NCBI GenBank assembly: GCA_964536835.1
Contig: CAZIAZ010000026.1
Location: forward strand, 1 to 43,500
DNA from: DAONFI01 sp035403485
GTDB taxonomy: Bacteria > Planctomycetota > Phycisphaerae > SM23-33
Direction of reading: 5' to 3'
DNA length: 43,500 bases
Part shown: positions 17,145 through 25,336 of the stretch, piece by piece
How positions within the stretch are numbered: the first letter of the stretch is position 1
Layout: the number at the start of each line of letters is the position of its first letter
Translations under genes and position numbers: made by a program
The notes under the pieces: model-generated
Told to the model about the DNA's origin: nothing
The model's input: the letters and a program-made list of their open reading frames with translations, nothing else
Databases searched by the model: none

Positions 17145-18494
17145 TTATTTTTCGCGCGGCATGAGGGTTTTGCCCATTCGTATAAGTTGCACCAGTTCTA
17201 TGCCAGCCGGACATACGTAGGCACAGCAGCCGCACTCGACGCAACTAAGGATGTTGTATTTTTTGACGACATCCCAGTTTCTGTTCCTGCTGCCCAGCGC
17301 CAGCCGCTGCGGCACGAGTCTCATGGGACATGCATCCACGCAACGGCCGCACCGCACGCAATTCGTCGGCTGAGCGGTATCGACATCGTCCTGCGTCAGA
17401 ACTGTTATGCCGCTCGTACCCTTAGTCACCGGCGTGTCGAGGTCGCCGATTGTAAAGCCCATCATCGGGCCGCCGGCTATGATTTTGGCTGCGTTCTGCT
17501 TCACGCCGCCGCAGAACTCTATAAGCCGTCGAATTTTCGTGCCTATCGGCACGAGGATGTTTCGCGGCCGAACTACACCTTCGCCGCTGACCGTCACGAC
17601 GCGATGCGTAAGCGGCTTGCCGCGAGTGACGGCTCTGGCGATTGCGCAGGCAGTGCCGACGTTTATTACGCCCACCCCGACATCCAGCGGCAAACCGCCT
17701 GTGGGGATTTCACGGCCAAGTGCGGCGTAGACGGTCTGCTTTTCGCCGCCTTGCGGATATTTGGTCAACAGTTCCGCTATCTCAACATCCGTGCCAGCGG
17801 CATGACGTCGGAGAATATCGACAGCCAGCGGTTTATTGTCTTCCACCGCGACGACGATTCTGCCTGCGCCGCACGCACGGGCTGCGAGAATAGCCCCGCA
17901 GAGAATCGCGTCGGGCACTTCGACCATCAGCCTGTAATCTGCGGTAAGATACGGCTCACACTCGCAGCCGTTGACCAGCACGGTATCTATTGGTTTTTTT
18001 TCATTGCGGATGAGTTTGATGAACGTCGGAAAGGCTGCGCCGCCCTGGCCGACTATGCCGGCGGCTTTTATAGCGGCGATGATATCTTCCGAATCGTACT
18101 GTTCCAGGCCGGCCAGCGGCCATTCTCCGCCGAGGACATTTTTTAAAACATCTTCAGGCGATGGCATTTTGTCGTTAACTGTGATTGGCAGCGCCTGGAC
18201 GCGTCGGCCATTGGGGAGCGTCACGGAACAGGCCATGCCGGCAACGCCGCTTACCGTCGCATGCACGGGCGACGACACGAACGATTCACTCGAGCCGATT
18301 ATCTCACCCCAGGAAAGTTCCTGCTTGAGCTTGACCTTCAGCTCGCAAGGCGCGCCGACGTGCTGAAGCATGGGTACTTTGACTTCAACCGGCGTCGGCA
18401 GCGGTTCGATTATGCTGTCGGCAGCTAAGCCTTTGCGTTCCGGCGGATGTACGCCGTTACGAAATGTACCCATAGCTGTAGTCGATGTCGTCAT
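17145..18494 (-). CDS. rnfC: Rnf electron transport complex subunit C (NADH-binding)
   Basis: Peripheral subunit that exchanges electrons with NAD(H) through FMN and two 4Fe-4S clusters. 449 residues: N-terminal RnfC barrel-sandwich region (TFRNGVHPPERK, IIEPLP), a complex I 51-kDa-like FMN/NADH domain (GIVGQGGAAFPTFIKL, VNGCECEPYLTADYRLM, ALGREIPTGGLP), a SLBB-like part, and a C-terminal 2x4Fe-4S ferredoxin domain (CVRCGRCVDACP, CVECGCCAYVCP). AGGAG lies upstream of the ATG at 18494, within the last codons of the preceding small gene (5-base gap). Confidence 0.95.
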   Translation of the reverse strand: MTTSTTAMGTFRNGVHPPERKGLAADSIIEPLPTPVEVKVPMLQHVGAPCELKVKLKQELSWGEIIGSSESFVSSPVHATVSGVAGMACSVTLPNGRRVQALPITVNDKMPSPEDVLKNVLGGEWPLAGLEQYDSEDIIAAIKAAGIVGQGGAAFPTFIKLIRNEKKPIDTVLVNGCECEPYLTADYRLMVEVPDAILCGAILAARACGAGRIVVAVEDNKPLAVDILRRHAAGTDVEIAELLTKYPQGGEKQTVYAALGREIPTGGLPLDVGVGVINVGTACAIARAVTRGKPLTHRVVTVSGEGVVRPRNILVPIGTKIRRLIEFCGGVKQNAAKIIAGGPMMGFTIGDLDTPVTKGTSGITVLTQDDVDTAQPTNCVRCGRCVDACPMRLVPQRLALGSRNRNWDVVKKYNILSCVECGCCAYVCPAGIELVQLIRMGKTLMPREK

Positions 18495-18499
18495 TTCAG

Positions 18500-18817
18500 T
18501 TATTTCTCCTGATTTTTTCTATTACGTTTTCTGAATAACACCTTGATTATGAACATCGCAACAAGCAGGCCTGCCGCAGCTCCGGCAATTCCGCCGCCAA
18601 GCTGGCTGTCCGCGTCATGGCCGTATAGCAACACTCCCGCAAGAGCCGTAAGTATCGGGAATAAAAACACCAGTGCAGCACTGCCGGCAAGTTTCCAGCC
18701 CTCAAGGCCGCCGCGGCATTGCTCTGTGGGCATGTCATGACTGTGAGTCTCGCCTTCCTTGCGAAATTCACATTGACCGCAGTCTCCGTCACAGCCGTTA
18801 AACCTGAAGATGCTCAT
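18500..18817 (-). CDS. Small Cys-rich membrane protein heading the rnf operon (RseC-like)
   Basis: 105 residues from the ATG at 18817. Cys9, Cys13 and Cys16 form CDGDCGQC; Cys34 follows. Two hydrophobic helices (about 42-64 and 70-92) precede a basic tail. Two helices after a cysteine-rich start resemble RseC/RsxC-type SoxR-reducing-system proteins often found beside rnf genes, though the N-terminal domain is much shorter. The frame is open upstream to a TTG at 18934, but a promoter (18831-18859) would begin transcription only about 7 bases before the ATG, which supports the short form. It is co-transcribed with rnfC (5-base gap). Possible role: maturation or redox support of Rnf. Confidence 0.55.
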   Translation of the reverse strand: MSIFRFNGCDGDCGQCEFRKEGETHSHDMPTEQCRGGLEGWKLAGSAALVFLFPILTALAGVLLYGHDADSQLGGGIAGAAAGLLVAMFIIKVLFRKRNRKNQEK

Positions 18818-18830
18818 AATGAAACCGCAG

Positions 18831-18859
18831 ATAATAGCAAAAACAACAGGCGATTGCAA
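18831..18859 (-). promoter_or_regulatory. Candidate promoter of the rnf operon
   Basis: Minus-strand TTGCAA and TATTAT are exactly 17 bp apart. The predicted start is about 18824, leaving a 5' leader of under 10 bases before the ATG at 18817, with no Shine-Dalgarno sequence. Confidence 0.55.
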
Positions 18860-18980
18860 ACCCACACATTGAACAAAAACCTCAAAGAATTGCACACAAA
18901 ATCGATATTTTTTTAACGAATCCGCAAAAATCAACAGACACCCACCGTAAGCTCATTGTATCATGGGATAGGTTTTCATA

Positions 18981-19015
18981 AAAAAAGCCCCGCAGATGCG
19001 AGGCTTGAATTTTTA
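18981..19015 (-). terminator. Intrinsic terminator of the PEP-CTERM protease gene
   Basis: On the minus strand AAGCCTCGC-ATCT-GCGGGGCTT is followed by a run of seven or more T, a strong stem with a canonical T-tract. It starts about 25 bases after the stop codon at 19032. Confidence 0.85.
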
Positions 19016-19031
19016 CGTTATGTTTGGCGTT

Positions 19032-19886
19032 TCATTTCCTGCGACGACGCAGTAATACTGCACATCCGCCAAGCGTCAGAATCGCAACCGTTACAGGTTC
19101 AGGAACGGAAATGACACTATCTATCCAATCTGCATAATCTCTCAGGTCAATGGCAACAGAACCGGTATATGCTCCAGTAGTTCCCATAACTGCAATATTA
19201 AGGCCAACCAGTTCCCACGTACCGCTTAATGTATCATAAACCAGCCAACCACCACCGGAATCATGGTCTGCGGCACCGGCTTCATAAGTGGTATTGCCCA
19301 ATGTAAAATAAGCACCTAAAATATCTTCGGTATAAGTACCCATAGCATAATCACTGTATGCAAAATCAACTTTATTAGTACCCCACCGTCTTACTCTGGA
19401 AGTTGAATCGCTCCACGTATACGAAGTGGAAGATACAGTACCTGCGGCGTGGCCTGTACCAATCATGGCAACCACTTTATTCGTAATAGAGGCGCCATCA
19501 TAAATATCGTAATATGTTGAAAGTGCCTTATCCACGCGAATCAACGTAAGGTCGGCATCATAATCGTGATTTGGGTCATCTGATGCAGAATGGTTAACCA
19601 CTTCCTGAATGGTATAAGTCACGCCATCCTGCGTAAACGTATTTCCGGCGCTCAGCGTATAGTGTCTGCTCGATATCAGCCAGTATGACCCAACGGCGGT
19701 CATGGTTTTGCCCGCACTAGTACCGAATTGATACACTCCATCCCAATCCAGGGAAGAAAGATTATAAGATGAATAATTTGAAGGGTCTGTTGCGCTTGTT
19801 GCGGTATCATTTGTAACAATTGCCATTACCGGCGAGGCTGTCAACAAAACCAGAATGACAAGACTGCTCAAAACGTTGCGTTGCAT
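19032..19886 (-). CDS. Secreted trypsin-like serine protease with PEP-CTERM sorting signal
   Basis: 284 residues. A signal peptide (about 1-22) is followed by a chymotrypsin-fold-like domain in which a full triad can be placed: His75 in LISSRHYTLS, Asp112 in DADLTLIRVD, and Ser210 in DHDSGGGW. The usual AAHC around the histidine is replaced by SSRH, so the family is remote. The C-terminus is a textbook PEP-CTERM signal: VPEP at 261-264, a hydrophobic helix, and RRRRK at the end. Such signals direct processing by an exosortase and release or anchoring at the cell surface. No exosortase gene is in the window. It is monocistronic, with a strong terminator behind it and a 150-base structured leader before it. 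Confidence 0.75.
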   Translation of the reverse strand: MQRNVLSSLVILVLLTASPVMAIVTNDTATSATDPSNYSSYNLSSLDWDGVYQFGTSAGKTMTAVGSYWLISSRHYTLSAGNTFTQDGVTYTIQEVVNHSASDDPNHDYDADLTLIRVDKALSTYYDIYDGASITNKVVAMIGTGHAAGTVSSTSYTWSDSTSRVRRWGTNKVDFAYSDYAMGTYTEDILGAYFTLGNTTYEAGAADHDSGGGWLVYDTLSGTWELVGLNIAVMGTTGAYTGSVAIDLRDYADWIDSVISVPEPVTVAILTLGGCAVLLRRRRK

Positions 19887-20039
19887 AGTCCAACCCTAAC
19901 TTATAAAACAAGCGCACAATACTACGCGCGTTGAGCTCGCCCCGCCGTGGGGCATTGCGCAACTCCTCCATTTCGAGCTATGAGCATTTTTTTATAGCGT
20001 CCCTTCCCTGAGCGAAAAGAGACTCTTCTGCGATTAACT
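19887..20039 (-). promoter_or_regulatory. Long structured 5' leader RNA, possible riboswitch or attenuator
   Basis: About 150 bases of leader precede the PEP-CTERM gene. On the minus strand I can pair GCCCC/GGGGC (19939-19953), GCGC/GCGC just downstream, and GCTAT/ATAGC (19977-19981 with 19994-19998). A longer-range AGCTC/GAGCT pairing (19975-19979 with 19934-19938) uses three of the same bases as the GCTAT stem, so the two are mutually exclusive. This is a switch-like arrangement. It matches no riboswitch class I can recognise. Confidence 0.4.
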
Positions 20040-20040
20040 C

Positions 20041-20073
20041 ATTATATTATAATTTATTGCATAACCAACACAA
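20041..20073 (-). promoter_or_regulatory. Candidate promoter of the PEP-CTERM protease gene
   Basis: Two overlapping TATAAT boxes (20041-20046 and 20046-20051) each have a -35-like box (TTGGTT, TTGTGT) 16 bp upstream on the minus strand. Confidence 0.5.
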
Positions 20074-20094
20074 TTTTTTTGTACCATAACCGGA

Positions 20095-21246
20095 TTAATC
20101 GGTCAGAACCCGACGGATGCGGATTGGATTCAGATTGCTGGTAACGACTTGAGGAATCGTATCTCCAATAACAGCAAGACGTTCCACGCTGTTCTTATCG
20201 CTAGCGATATTTGATATGATTATTGCTTCATCGCCTGCAGCCGCCCCGGAGACATCCGTCAGGTCGAGGATGGTCTGATCCATGGACACTCTGCCGATAA
20301 CCGGCACAACCTGGCCGCGGACAATCATGCTTGCCCGATTGCTGAACTGCCGCAGGTATCCGTCGGCGTAGCCTATCGGCACAAGGCCGATGAGCGTATC
20401 CCGTTTGCAGACGTAAGTGCAGCCGTAGCCGCATTTTGAGCCAGCCGGCACAGCACTGGTATGCATTATCGTGCTTTTGAGTTTAAGGCACGGCCGCAGC
20501 GGCAGACGGTTTTCCATATCGAACGACGAATGATAACCGAAAAGGCTAAGTCCCAGCCGCACCATATCATACCGACATCGCGGAAGCTCTATCAGCCCTG
20601 GCGAATTGGCGGCATGACGCATAATCCCGCAGCCGGCCGTCAGGCAACATTTTTCAAGAGTGGCGTCAAAAGTATCCAACTGCTGATGAGCAAAAGACTT
20701 ATCAGCCTCGTCGGCGGTCGCCAGATGCGTATATATGCCCGTCAGTTTCAGATGTGCGTCGGCATTGACGTGCGTAAGGAGGCTTTCCGCAGCGCACGGC
20801 AATACGCCGCTTCGAGTCATGCCTGAATCCACCATTATGTGAATGCGTGCAGGCCTGCCAACCCTGGCGGCACGACGGGCAAGGTAATCCGCCTCGGCGG
20901 AACACGTTATCGTCAGATGCGTGTCCGTGCGGATAAGTTCGTCAACGCAGTCTGCCTGGTCCGGCGAAAGAGCCTCGCAGCCGCTCGGAAACAGAACCAG
21001 CACCGGCCCGTCATAACCGAATTCGCGTATCGTCATAGCCTCGCCAGGCGTAGCTGCCACCATGCCGTCGGCGTACTCCGCCAAAACCGGCCAGATGAGT
21101 TTCAGCCCGTGGCCGTAACAGTCGGCTTTTATGAGCACCCATACCTGCGAATCGCCGACAAGGCTGCGACACAGACGGATATTCTCAACAAGAGCGCCGG
21201 CGGATATCTCCGCGGTAACGTATTTAAACCTGTCGTCAAACATCAT
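20095..21246 (-). CDS. alr: Alanine racemase
   Basis: PLP enzyme that interconverts L- and D-alanine for peptidoglycan. 383 residues. The Schiff-base lysine lies in VLIKADCYGHG (Lys40); PLP-phosphate and substrate residues lie in HAANSPGLIELP, MVRLGLSLFGY and GLVPIGYADGYLRQFSN, and GRVSMDQTILDL is the usual C-terminal block. The ATG at 21246 shares a base with the upstream stop (TGATG), with AGGA just before, so translation is coupled to the YwaF-like gene. GTG at 21249 and ATG at 21243 are alternatives. Confidence 0.94.
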   Translation of the reverse strand: MMFDDRFKYVTAEISAGALVENIRLCRSLVGDSQVWVLIKADCYGHGLKLIWPVLAEYADGMVAATPGEAMTIREFGYDGPVLVLFPSGCEALSPDQADCVDELIRTDTHLTITCSAEADYLARRAARVGRPARIHIMVDSGMTRSGVLPCAAESLLTHVNADAHLKLTGIYTHLATADEADKSFAHQQLDTFDATLEKCCLTAGCGIMRHAANSPGLIELPRCRYDMVRLGLSLFGYHSSFDMENRLPLRPCLKLKSTIMHTSAVPAGSKCGYGCTYVCKRDTLIGLVPIGYADGYLRQFSNRASMIVRGQVVPVIGRVSMDQTILDLTDVSGAAAGDEAIIISNIASDKNSVERLAVIGDTIPQVVTSNLNPIRIRRVLTD

Positions 21247-22031
21247 CACTTCCTTTTGTCAGAATCGCGGGCAATTATAACATTCCTGCCGGCTGAATGT
21301 AAGCCGCATATCCCGCGTCTCACCATTCCCGCCGCCAACCCGAACGGTAGATATACGACAAGGAAAAAAACCGGCGTCAGAAATTCCATGAAAACCACGT
21401 ACCACGGCCAGGGCAGGAAGAACAGCGGCATAGCGGTCTGCGGCGGATGACATATAAAAAAATAATTCGACCGCAGCAGCAGATTTATCGCCGCCACGAT
21501 TACGAATACGACGTTCGTCGCCAGCCACGCCCACAATATTCCCGCCGCACGCGGCCGGTATCGCAACGACACAATCGCATAGACGTTGCATACCACAATC
21601 AGCATGTGCGATACGTAAAACTGCCAGAAGCCGAATGACGGATAATCCGCCGGCAAATCCGGCGTAAGCATAGCCGGTATCGCTCCGGCTACGGACCAGA
21701 AAAACGCCACCTCGAAAATCCTCTGCAGCCGCCGCGGATAACACCACATATAAACAGCCGTCAGTATCATGCCGAAATCACAGAGGTGAAACGGCAGAGA
21801 CCGCCGGTAAAAATCCTGAAACGACGGCTGAGTACAGAAGCTGTAGCAATCCTGAACGACTTCGCCGCCGAGCAGCATCACCACAAGTATGCGAGCGACA
21901 ATCATCGCCGTCTTTGCGCCGCCGGCACGGTTAACCGCCATGCCGAGCAGCAGTGGCGCCAAAACCGTAAAAAACATCAGCCCCCAATGCAGAGGGCTGA
22001 AGAGTTGGAAATTTACGATATTTTCATTCAT
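21246..22031 (-). CDS. YwaF-like integral membrane protein (TIGR02206 family)
   Basis: 261 residues with about seven transmembrane helices. Family marks are LPFHLCDFGM near residue 80, AMLTPDLPADYPSFGFWQFYVSHMLIV in the middle and PWPWYVVFMEF near the end. Function is not established for the bacterial family (B. subtilis YwaF is the usual reference). Its stop overlaps the alr start by one base, so the two genes form a tight operon, suggesting an envelope-related role. The C-terminal 35 residues are hydrophilic and not obviously family-like. Confidence 0.8.
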   Translation of the reverse strand: MNENIVNFQLFSPLHWGLMFFTVLAPLLLGMAVNRAGGAKTAMIVARILVVMLLGGEVVQDCYSFCTQPSFQDFYRRSLPFHLCDFGMILTAVYMWCYPRRLQRIFEVAFFWSVAGAIPAMLTPDLPADYPSFGFWQFYVSHMLIVVCNVYAIVSLRYRPRAAGILWAWLATNVVFVIVAAINLLLRSNYFFICHPPQTAMPLFFLPWPWYVVFMEFLTPVFFLVVYLPFGLAAGMVRRGICGLHSAGRNVIIARDSDKRK

Positions 22032-22079
22032 CGCAGCCTTACGATTTCGAGGCTATTTTTCACAGGCAGTTTTTTTTAA

Positions 22080-22319
22080 AAAAAACTATTTTTACGGACT
22101 CTCGATTTTTTTAAATGCGCGGCAGTTTTTTTTATAAATAACTATCTATATACGATTCTAGATTTTTAAAAAGACGCAATATACAACACTGTGGCTGCCG
22201 CAGCAATTTTTTAAAATAACTATCTATATACGATTCTCGATTTAAAAAAAGACGCAATATGCAACACTGTGGCTGCCGCAGCGATTTTTAAAAAAACGAT
22301 TATCTATACGGATTGTAGG
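22080..22319. repeat. AT-rich tandem repeat, ~78-bp unit
   Basis: Two nearly identical 78-bp units begin at 22140 and 22218, each with AACTATCTATATACGATTCT at the start and ACTGTGGCTGCCGCAGC near the end. A shortened, diverged unit precedes them (from about 22080) and a partial unit follows (about 22296-22319). The last partial unit encodes the final residues and stop of the hydrolase gene. The units contain T/A runs and a GC-rich palindrome-like stretch (GGCTGCCGCAGC), so they may also act as stacked weak terminators. Confidence 0.85.
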
Positions 22320-23109
22320 ATGCCAGCGTACTTGGCGGCCAACGGCTTGACAGCACCCACGGCGCCACATACGTCGCGACGAATCTGGGCCGCGTAGCTG
22401 CATCGTGCGAACCGCCGCCGCTGGCGGCTGTCATGGATTCGGTGACTTTTACCTGGTAGAGGTTGTTGTAGTTTTTATTAAAACCGTTCAAGCCGGCGGA
22501 CGGCCCATGGCCGCCGTCTACGTTGCCCATGACAGTCGTGCCCACGCCCAACAAGCCGGCATCCTCAGGATTGTAAAAATTCACGATGCCGTTACGGCAG
22601 CTTTTGAGTGCCTTATTGAGATTATAATTGTCCGATATGCTTGCGGCGATAAGAACCAGGCCGTCAATCTTGTAATCTTTCGAAAGTTCCTCTGCTGCAA
22701 ACACCGCCACGCCGCCGCCGCCGCTGTGGCCGATGATATAAACCGGCCGGCCAGGATATGCATCTTCATATTGTTCTATCATCTGGGCGATTCGTCTGCC
22801 GGCGGCACGATTGCCGATTACATCCATCTGGTTGAGCAGCATGCCCAGGCCGGGTATCGGCCGACCCCAGTTGTAGATTGGCATTGCACGGTAGCTTCCA
22901 GCCGATACTAACCCGCGGCGGATATTGTGGTTAAATTCGCTTTCGCCCTCTATGCCGGGCAGAATTATGACCAGCCCGTTCTCCTTGCGAACATCGGTCA
23001 TGTAGCGTTCGGCAGCATCCACTTCACAGCCGGCGCAAATCATGGCTATGCAAATCATGCCCACGCCGCAGAAAATCGCCGCCAACTTTCGTCCGAGAGT
23101 CAATTTCAT
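22300..23109 (-). CDS. Lipoprotein alpha/beta hydrolase
   Basis: 269 residues. The signal peptide ends in a lipobox (ICAGC), with Cys28 as the lipid-modified residue. The mature part is an alpha/beta hydrolase: VIILPGIEGE forms the oxyanion-side strand, GHSGGGG carries the nucleophile Ser129, and NPEDAGLLG and GGHGPSAG are candidate Asp and His sites. It lacks an N-terminal catalytic extension, and the substrate is unknown; a surface esterase or lipase is plausible. AGGACAGGATA precedes the ATG at 23109. The last codons and the stop lie in the tandem repeat at 22080-22319, so the C-terminus may have been replaced by repeat sequence. Confidence 0.8.
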   Translation of the reverse strand: MKLTLGRKLAAIFCGVGMICIAMICAGCEVDAAERYMTDVRKENGLVIILPGIEGESEFNHNIRRGLVSAGSYRAMPIYNWGRPIPGLGMLLNQMDVIGNRAAGRRIAQMIEQYEDAYPGRPVYIIGHSGGGGVAVFAAEELSKDYKIDGLVLIAASISDNYNLNKALKSCRNGIVNFYNPEDAGLLGVGTTVMGNVDGGHGPSAGLNGFNKNYNNLYQVKVTESMTAASGGGSHDAATRPRFVATYVAPWVLSSRWPPSTLASYNPYR

Positions 23110-23267
23110 TATCCTGTCCTCTCTTTAGCCCTTTTTAGTCTGGTACAAACCGGTAAAATCGTCGCAACATCCCAAACCGCATAACGAGCCCATTTTAGCT
23201 CTCGCCCCGACGATTTGCCAGAATAAATCTTCTGTTTTGTCCCTGAAAAATACATTCAGCCAGACAA

Positions 23268-23296
23268 TTGACATCGTCGCCGTTTAATAATATCGT
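23268..23296 (+). promoter_or_regulatory. Candidate promoter of the radical SAM/SPASM gene
   Basis: Consensus TTGACA at 23268 is followed after 17 bp by TATCGT, placing the start about 20 bases before the ATG at 23320. Confidence 0.5.
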
Positions 23297-23319
23297 GTAG
23301 CTTCCAACAAGAGGTACGC

Positions 23320-24993
23320 ATGAACAGACAAAACGATACTTCGTACACCGCCGCAGCCGAGCACATGACCGCAGCCCAGGTCGGAAAAGTCTATCAACAC
23401 GAATTTTCGCCGTCGGAAGACGCCGACAAATCTCCTGCACGAACGTCCGACGGATATCTCACCAGCGCCGAATATCTCCGCGCAGCCATGAAAAATATCT
23501 CCGCCGATTCAACGGCTGACGCCATCAAGCTGAATTTTCATCATCCCGTCGAAGACTGGTTGAGAAAAAAATGGGTTCGCCGCATTCTCGGCGCGATATC
23601 GCGTCCGGACGAAAAGGGCCATACACGGCTGGAACGTATTTTGCGCAGTTACCGTAATCCGCACGCCGGCGTCTGGAGCAGGATAAAATATCTGCCAATC
23701 CATTTTGCAATAAGTCGGCTGGTCGGTCCAAAAGGCTGGGATGATTTTCGTCATCGTTCAAAGCAGTTCGGCGCAACCGTGCGAGGCTTGAACGTGGTAG
23801 CCCGCTCGATTGCCGAGTTCGGCCTTACCGTGCCGCAAAAATTCACCAGCCCGCTGTTCGTCGTCTGGAATTTCACCAACATCTGCAATCTCAGGTGCAA
23901 GCATTGTTACCAGGATTCCGAACACAGCACGCTGGCTGACGAACTTACGCTTGAGGAAAAGCTCGACTTCGTAGACCAGATGGGCCGGCTGAACATTCCC
24001 ATGCTAGCCATCTCCGGCGGCGAGCCGACTCTCAGCAAGGACCTCATCCCTGTCATAAAGCGGGCTCGCGAATACGACATGCATATTTCGTTAGCAACGA
24101 ATGGCACAACCATGACGCCGCAGCGTGCCGTCGAACTGCGCGACGCCGGCCTGCGATACGTGGAAATATCGCTCGACTCCACAAAGCCGGAACGGCACGA
24201 CGCATTCCGCGGCATTGCCGGCATGTGGGAAAAAACCGTCCAGGGCATGCGTAACGTCGTCGCCACGGACGGCCTGCGGCTGGGCGTCGCCATGTGCGTA
24301 CACCAGGGCAATATCGACGAAGTCCGCGATATGATAAAATTCGCCGAGGAAGAAATCGGTGCAAGCTGCCTGGCTCATTTTAATTTCATACCCGTCGGCC
24401 GCGGCTTGAAGATGGTCAGCGGCGACATCACCCCGTCGCAGCGTGAGGAACTGCTCGCGATACTGAATGAAAAAATGCAAGCCGGCGGCATGGGCATAAT
24501 TTCGACCGCACCGCAGCTCGGCCGCGTATGTCTAGCCGGCGCAGCCGTCGATGACGGCGTCGTGACGTGCAGCCACGCAGGCGGCGGCAGCGGAGTCAAG
24601 GCACGCGTGGTAGCCAAATATCTCGGCGGCTGCGGCGCAGGACGATGCTACATCGCCGCCGAGCCCAACGGCAACATAACGCCGTGCGTTTATCTGCCCC
24701 ACCGCGTCATGGGCAATGTGCGGGAAAAACCGCTCGAACGTATTTTCCGCGAAAGCGTCTTCTGGGAGATACTCAATGACCGCAAACGGCGGCTGGGCCA
24801 TTGCGAAGTCTGCGCATTTTCAGATTATTGCGGCGGCTGCCGCGCACGCGCGGACGCATATTTCGGCAAGCTGCACGCCGCCGACCCAGGCTGCATATTT
24901 AACCAGAAACACTGGGATAAACTCGTGGAAGACGGCATAGCGATAGTGGAAACTGAATCCGCCGATGCAAAAACAGAAATATCTTCACAATAA
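23320..24993 (+). CDS. Radical SAM/SPASM domain protein with long N-terminal extension
   Basis: 557 residues. The radical SAM cluster motif CNLRCKHC is at Cys189, Cys193 and Cys196, followed by ISGGEPTL, SLATNGTTM and VEISLDS. The C-terminal SPASM region carries auxiliary-cluster cysteines (GGCGAGRC, ITPCVYLPH, CEVCAFSDYCGGCRARA, PGC). The core resembles the NirJ/AhbC/AhbD and peptide-modifying branch. About 170 residues precede the core, more than usual, and have no motif I recognise. GAGGTACGC precedes the ATG. It is a single-gene unit. Heme-type or peptide maturation are both possible; no precursor peptide is evident nearby. Confidence 0.85.
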   Translation: MNRQNDTSYTAAAEHMTAAQVGKVYQHEFSPSEDADKSPARTSDGYLTSAEYLRAAMKNISADSTADAIKLNFHHPVEDWLRKKWVRRILGAISRPDEKGHTRLERILRSYRNPHAGVWSRIKYLPIHFAISRLVGPKGWDDFRHRSKQFGATVRGLNVVARSIAEFGLTVPQKFTSPLFVVWNFTNICNLRCKHCYQDSEHSTLADELTLEEKLDFVDQMGRLNIPMLAISGGEPTLSKDLIPVIKRAREYDMHISLATNGTTMTPQRAVELRDAGLRYVEISLDSTKPERHDAFRGIAGMWEKTVQGMRNVVATDGLRLGVAMCVHQGNIDEVRDMIKFAEEEIGASCLAHFNFIPVGRGLKMVSGDITPSQREELLAILNEKMQAGGMGIISTAPQLGRVCLAGAAVDDGVVTCSHAGGGSGVKARVVAKYLGGCGAGRCYIAAEPNGNITPCVYLPHRVMGNVREKPLERIFRESVFWEILNDRKRRLGHCEVCAFSDYCGGCRARADAYFGKLHAADPGCIFNQKHWDKLVEDGIAIVETESADAKTEISSQ

Positions 24994-25121
24994 CCTGCGA
25001 CAAACAGAGAAGTTGGTATCGAAAGAATATCCGGTATATAATTCAGTATCTGCCGTCATCATGACGATATATAATTGTTCAAACTGACCGATTTACGATT
25101 TTTCGCATATGAGGCTAAAAG

Positions 25122-25225
25122 GTAAGACTTATTTTGCAATAAAATACATTACCGCGGCTCACAAAGGCGACGTCGCAGAATTATTTGTCATGCATATCGT
25201 AAATGCTTGCAAAATAAGTTTTTAC
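25122..25225. repeat. 104-bp inverted-repeat (MITE-like) element
   Basis: The left arm at 25122-25139 (GTAAGACTTATTTTGCAA) and the right arm at 25207-25225 are inverted copies with one mismatch and one extra base. The core holds the palindrome GCGACGTCGC. It lies in the 343-bp gap between the SPASM gene and the next gene, where I find nothing else but the ribosome site for the gene at 25337. Confidence 0.6.
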
Positions 25226-25336
25226 CGAACCTTATAACGCGAATTGGTCTCTTTGAGATAATTGTTCAAACTGATGCGCAGGAATTTGAAGTGCTCTGAA
25301 ATAACCCGCAGGAGCGTATTTGAAACGAGGTGAAGA

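Noticed and set aside
19887..20039. Cyclic-di-GMP (GEMM-I) riboswitch before the PEP-CTERM gene
   Set aside because: GGGACGC is present, but the rest of the conserved core (such as the GCAAAGCC stretch) is missing and the helices do not match.
22080..22319. CRISPR array
   Set aside because: The whole 78-bp unit is conserved, without variable spacers, and no cas gene is near.
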